Of a stretch of 64,000 bases of DNA, positions 62,180-64,000 are shown piece by piece. Each line of letters begins with the position of its first letter. Positions within the stretch are counted from its first letter, which is position 1. The notes beneath the pieces were generated by a model. The model was not told the DNA's origin. It did no database searches and worked only from the letters and a program-made list of their open reading frames with translations. The position numbers and the translations under genes were made by a program. This DNA comes from Candidatus Uabimicrobium amorphum (lineage in GTDB: Bacteria > Planctomycetota > Uabimicrobiia > Uabimicrobiales > Uabimicrobiaceae): assembly GCF_009002475.1 (NCBI RefSeq), contig NZ_AP019860.1:8429547-8493546 (forward strand), read 5' to 3'.

Positions 62180-63991
62180 TTACTTATTACCACCCCAAAT
62201 AGTGTTGAACTGTTTTTCGTCTCGTTTTCTATAATCGTTTATATCAACTCGAAGTTTCTGTTGTGTATTTTGTGCACTTTCAACTATACGAGGTGTTATA
62301 AAGATAAATAAATCGTCTTTTTGCTTGTTGATATCTTTACGTTTAAAAAAGTAACCAAGCATTGGTAAATCCCCAAGGAAAGGAACCTTGTTGATGTTTT
62401 CCGTTTCGGTAATTTGTAGTAAACCACCGACGATTGCTGTTTGGCTTGATTCCAAAATCATGTGTGTAACAACTACTTGTTCGGTTAACTGTGGAAGGAG
62501 GATTTCCACGTCACCAGCAACAAAACGGTTGAAACCAGCAATACCCGCGTTGTCATCTTGACCACTCAGTAAGGTGTTGGATAAAACAACAGTCAACTGT
62601 ACTTTGTTGGTGTCAGGAATAACATGCGGAACGACGAGAAGTTGAAAACCTTCTGTTACCGGAGAGTCATCTGCTTCTACTAACTGTACAGATAAGTTTC
62701 CGTTATCGTTTTCGATAAATTCTGTTTTTGCGAAAGAAATCGTATCACCGACAAAAATGGTTGCTTCGTGGTGATCGAGTGTAATTAGTTTTGGTGCTTG
62801 AATTACTTTAGTTTTTACGTCTTGCTTGAACAGTTTAAAAACAAACTGTGTGTTTTTGAAGTCAAGCTGTCCTACTTCGTTGATCGGACCATCGTTATCT
62901 TGAATTGCTTCGATGTTTGCATCGTTAGGTATACCTTCATCACGTTGTGCGTCAGTAGCAAAGGCAATGACATCTTCGAAACCACTGTCACCATTTGTAA
63001 ATGGTAGACGACTTAAAAGGTCAGGAAATGTATGTGTGATTTCAATACCGGTGTCACCAAAACCCAAACCAAAGTTGAAAATGTCGCTATTTTGGGTTTG
63101 TACAAATTTTACATCAATAAAAATTTGTCTTGGTTCTTTGTCTAGTTTCTTGATGATTTGTGCCATCTTGTCTAGTTTTGGTCTGGTATCTGTAATAACA
63201 AGAGTGTTGGTACCATCATCGTAGGTAATTTTACCTCGGTTCGGTGTAACTACCGTTTGCAGAGCGTTTAATAAACTGAAATTACTTGTTTGAACACCAG
63301 ATCCTTGACCAATTTGTGGTGTTTGTCCTTGTTGAATCTGCTGTTGGTTTGGTGAAAATACGAAATTTGATTGCATTTGTGCGACAAATGGAGACTTAGG
63401 ACGAATGTAACGCAATCTGAAAATAGCTGTCTCTACTTGCGTTTCGATATCTTCAGGGCGTACTACACGCAAAATGTTGTTTTCTTCTACAATAACAAAA
63501 CCGCTGTTTTTAACAATTGCGTCTAATGCATCACGCCATGCAACGTCGTGTAACCTCAAATTTACAGGACCTTTTACTGCTTCAGAGATAATAATGTTCT
63601 TATTAGCTAAACCTGCGATCTGATCGATAACATCGCGTATATCAGCACCGCTGAATTCCATTCTTACCACAGCGGGCTTTGAAATTTTGATTACCTGTAG
63701 ATCTAATTCTTCTACAATACAATTGTGTCTTTTAGCTATTGTTTTTAATACCATCAACCATGGAAGTTGTACTAACTTAATGGTAACATAAACATCTTTG
63801 ATTTCATCATCGTATATGATGTTTTTATTTGTTTGCTCTCTTATCCCTTCGATTATGTCCGAAAATGGCTTATCTCGCACGTCTATTGAAATAAGTTCAC
63901 TACGAGCCTGAGGAGGTGTACTTTGTTGTGCTTGTATCGGGAGAGTAAGTAAGCAGCATATTATAATCGCAAAAATATAGCAAAAACGCAT
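62180..63991 (-). CDS. Secretin (type II/IV pilus, PilQ/GspD-like)
   Basis: A 603-residue outer-membrane secretin. The signal peptide is about 21 residues (ending LPIQA). Two N-terminal STN/secretin-N-type domains follow (ISIDVRDKPFSDIIEGI; VRMEFSGADIRDVIDQIAGLANKNI), then a Gln-rich linker near residues 215-235 and the N-domain TLVITDTRPKLDKMAQIIKKLD. The secretin core includes FIDVKFVQTQNSDIFNFGLGF and the C-terminal EQVVVTHMILESSQTAIVGGLLQITETENINKVPFLGDLPMLGYFFKR...LFIFITPRIVE, the classic secretin ending. It probably serves a type IV pilus or type II secretion system, whose other genes may lie beyond the window edge. Confidence 0.93.
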   Translation of the reverse strand: MRFCYIFAIIICCLLTLPIQAQQSTPPQARSELISIDVRDKPFSDIIEGIREQTNKNIIYDDEIKDVYVTIKLVQLPWLMVLKTIAKRHNCIVEELDLQVIKISKPAVVRMEFSGADIRDVIDQIAGLANKNIIISEAVKGPVNLRLHDVAWRDALDAIVKNSGFVIVEENNILRVVRPEDIETQVETAIFRLRYIRPKSPFVAQMQSNFVFSPNQQQIQQGQTPQIGQGSGVQTSNFSLLNALQTVVTPNRGKITYDDGTNTLVITDTRPKLDKMAQIIKKLDKEPRQIFIDVKFVQTQNSDIFNFGLGFGDTGIEITHTFPDLLSRLPFTNGDSGFEDVIAFATDAQRDEGIPNDANIEAIQDNDGPINEVGQLDFKNTQFVFKLFKQDVKTKVIQAPKLITLDHHEATIFVGDTISFAKTEFIENDNGNLSVQLVEADDSPVTEGFQLLVVPHVIPDTNKVQLTVVLSNTLLSGQDDNAGIAGFNRFVAGDVEILLPQLTEQVVVTHMILESSQTAIVGGLLQITETENINKVPFLGDLPMLGYFFKRKDINKQKDDLFIFITPRIVESAQNTQQKLRVDINDYRKRDEKQFNTIWGGNK

Positions 63992-64000
63992 GAACTATTT

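Overview
The window looks like a chromosomal segment of a low-G+C (about 40% by eye, not computed) Planctomycetota-type bacterium, possibly near Candidatus Uabimicrobium. This is inference. It rests on seven protein-kinase-like genes in 64 kb (two of them GYF-kinase-propeller giants), a DUF1800/DUF1501 pair, leucine-rich-repeat proteins, many small secreted proteins of unknown function and long repeat-rich intergenic DNA. I saw no rRNA or tRNA gene and no CRISPR array.

Layout. 1-0.4 kb: 3' end of a protein built from tandem RNA-polymerase-alpha-CTD-like units. 0.7-11.3 kb: surface-glycan genes (wecB, two family-2 glycosyltransferases, two large YfhO-like membrane proteins, a methyltransferase), interrupted at 2.6-4.3 kb by an IscB element with its omega RNA. 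11.5-14.5 kb: an unknown secreted protein and a SpoIID/LytB-domain protein. 14.8-19.1 kb: three tandem Ser/Thr kinases facing an LRR protein. 19.3-25.1 kb: a beta-lactamase-like serine hydrolase with novel N-terminal repeats, a complete IS4-family element with terminal inverted repeats and a 10-bp target duplication, and a neutral ceramidase. 25.3-28.8 kb: ergothioneine operon egtB-egtD-egtE. 28.8-39.6 kb: Sir2-like protein, truncated LRR remnant, DUF433/DUF5615 toxin-antitoxin pair, probable pseudokinase, hydrolases, a stand-alone EF-Tu domain-2-like protein, DUF418 protein, SnoaL-like protein, nucleotidyltransferase-HD protein, a regulator/membrane pair and uppS. 39.6-47.0 kb: two tandem 1216-residue GYF-kinase-propeller proteins. 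47.0-51.5 kb: a Mn/Zn/Fe ABC importer in which both permeases carry a C-terminal DtxR-like domain. 51.7-58.9 kb: two inverted copies of a mosaic palindromic repeat flanking a DUF1800/DUF1501 pair and a TctCBA transporter. 59-64 kb: an epoxide-hydrolase-like protein, a YkgJ protein, ribonuclease G/E and a secretin.

The strongest special systems are: (i) the IscB RNA-guided nuclease with a recognisable HEARO/omega RNA and readable putative guide; (ii) the metal-ABC operon with two permease-repressor fusions, reminiscent of chlamydial YtgCR but doubled, with candidate operators upstream; (iii) the inverted mosaic repeats with 55-60 bp tandem modules. The ergothioneine set lacks egtA and egtC here, so EgtB may use cysteine directly (inference).
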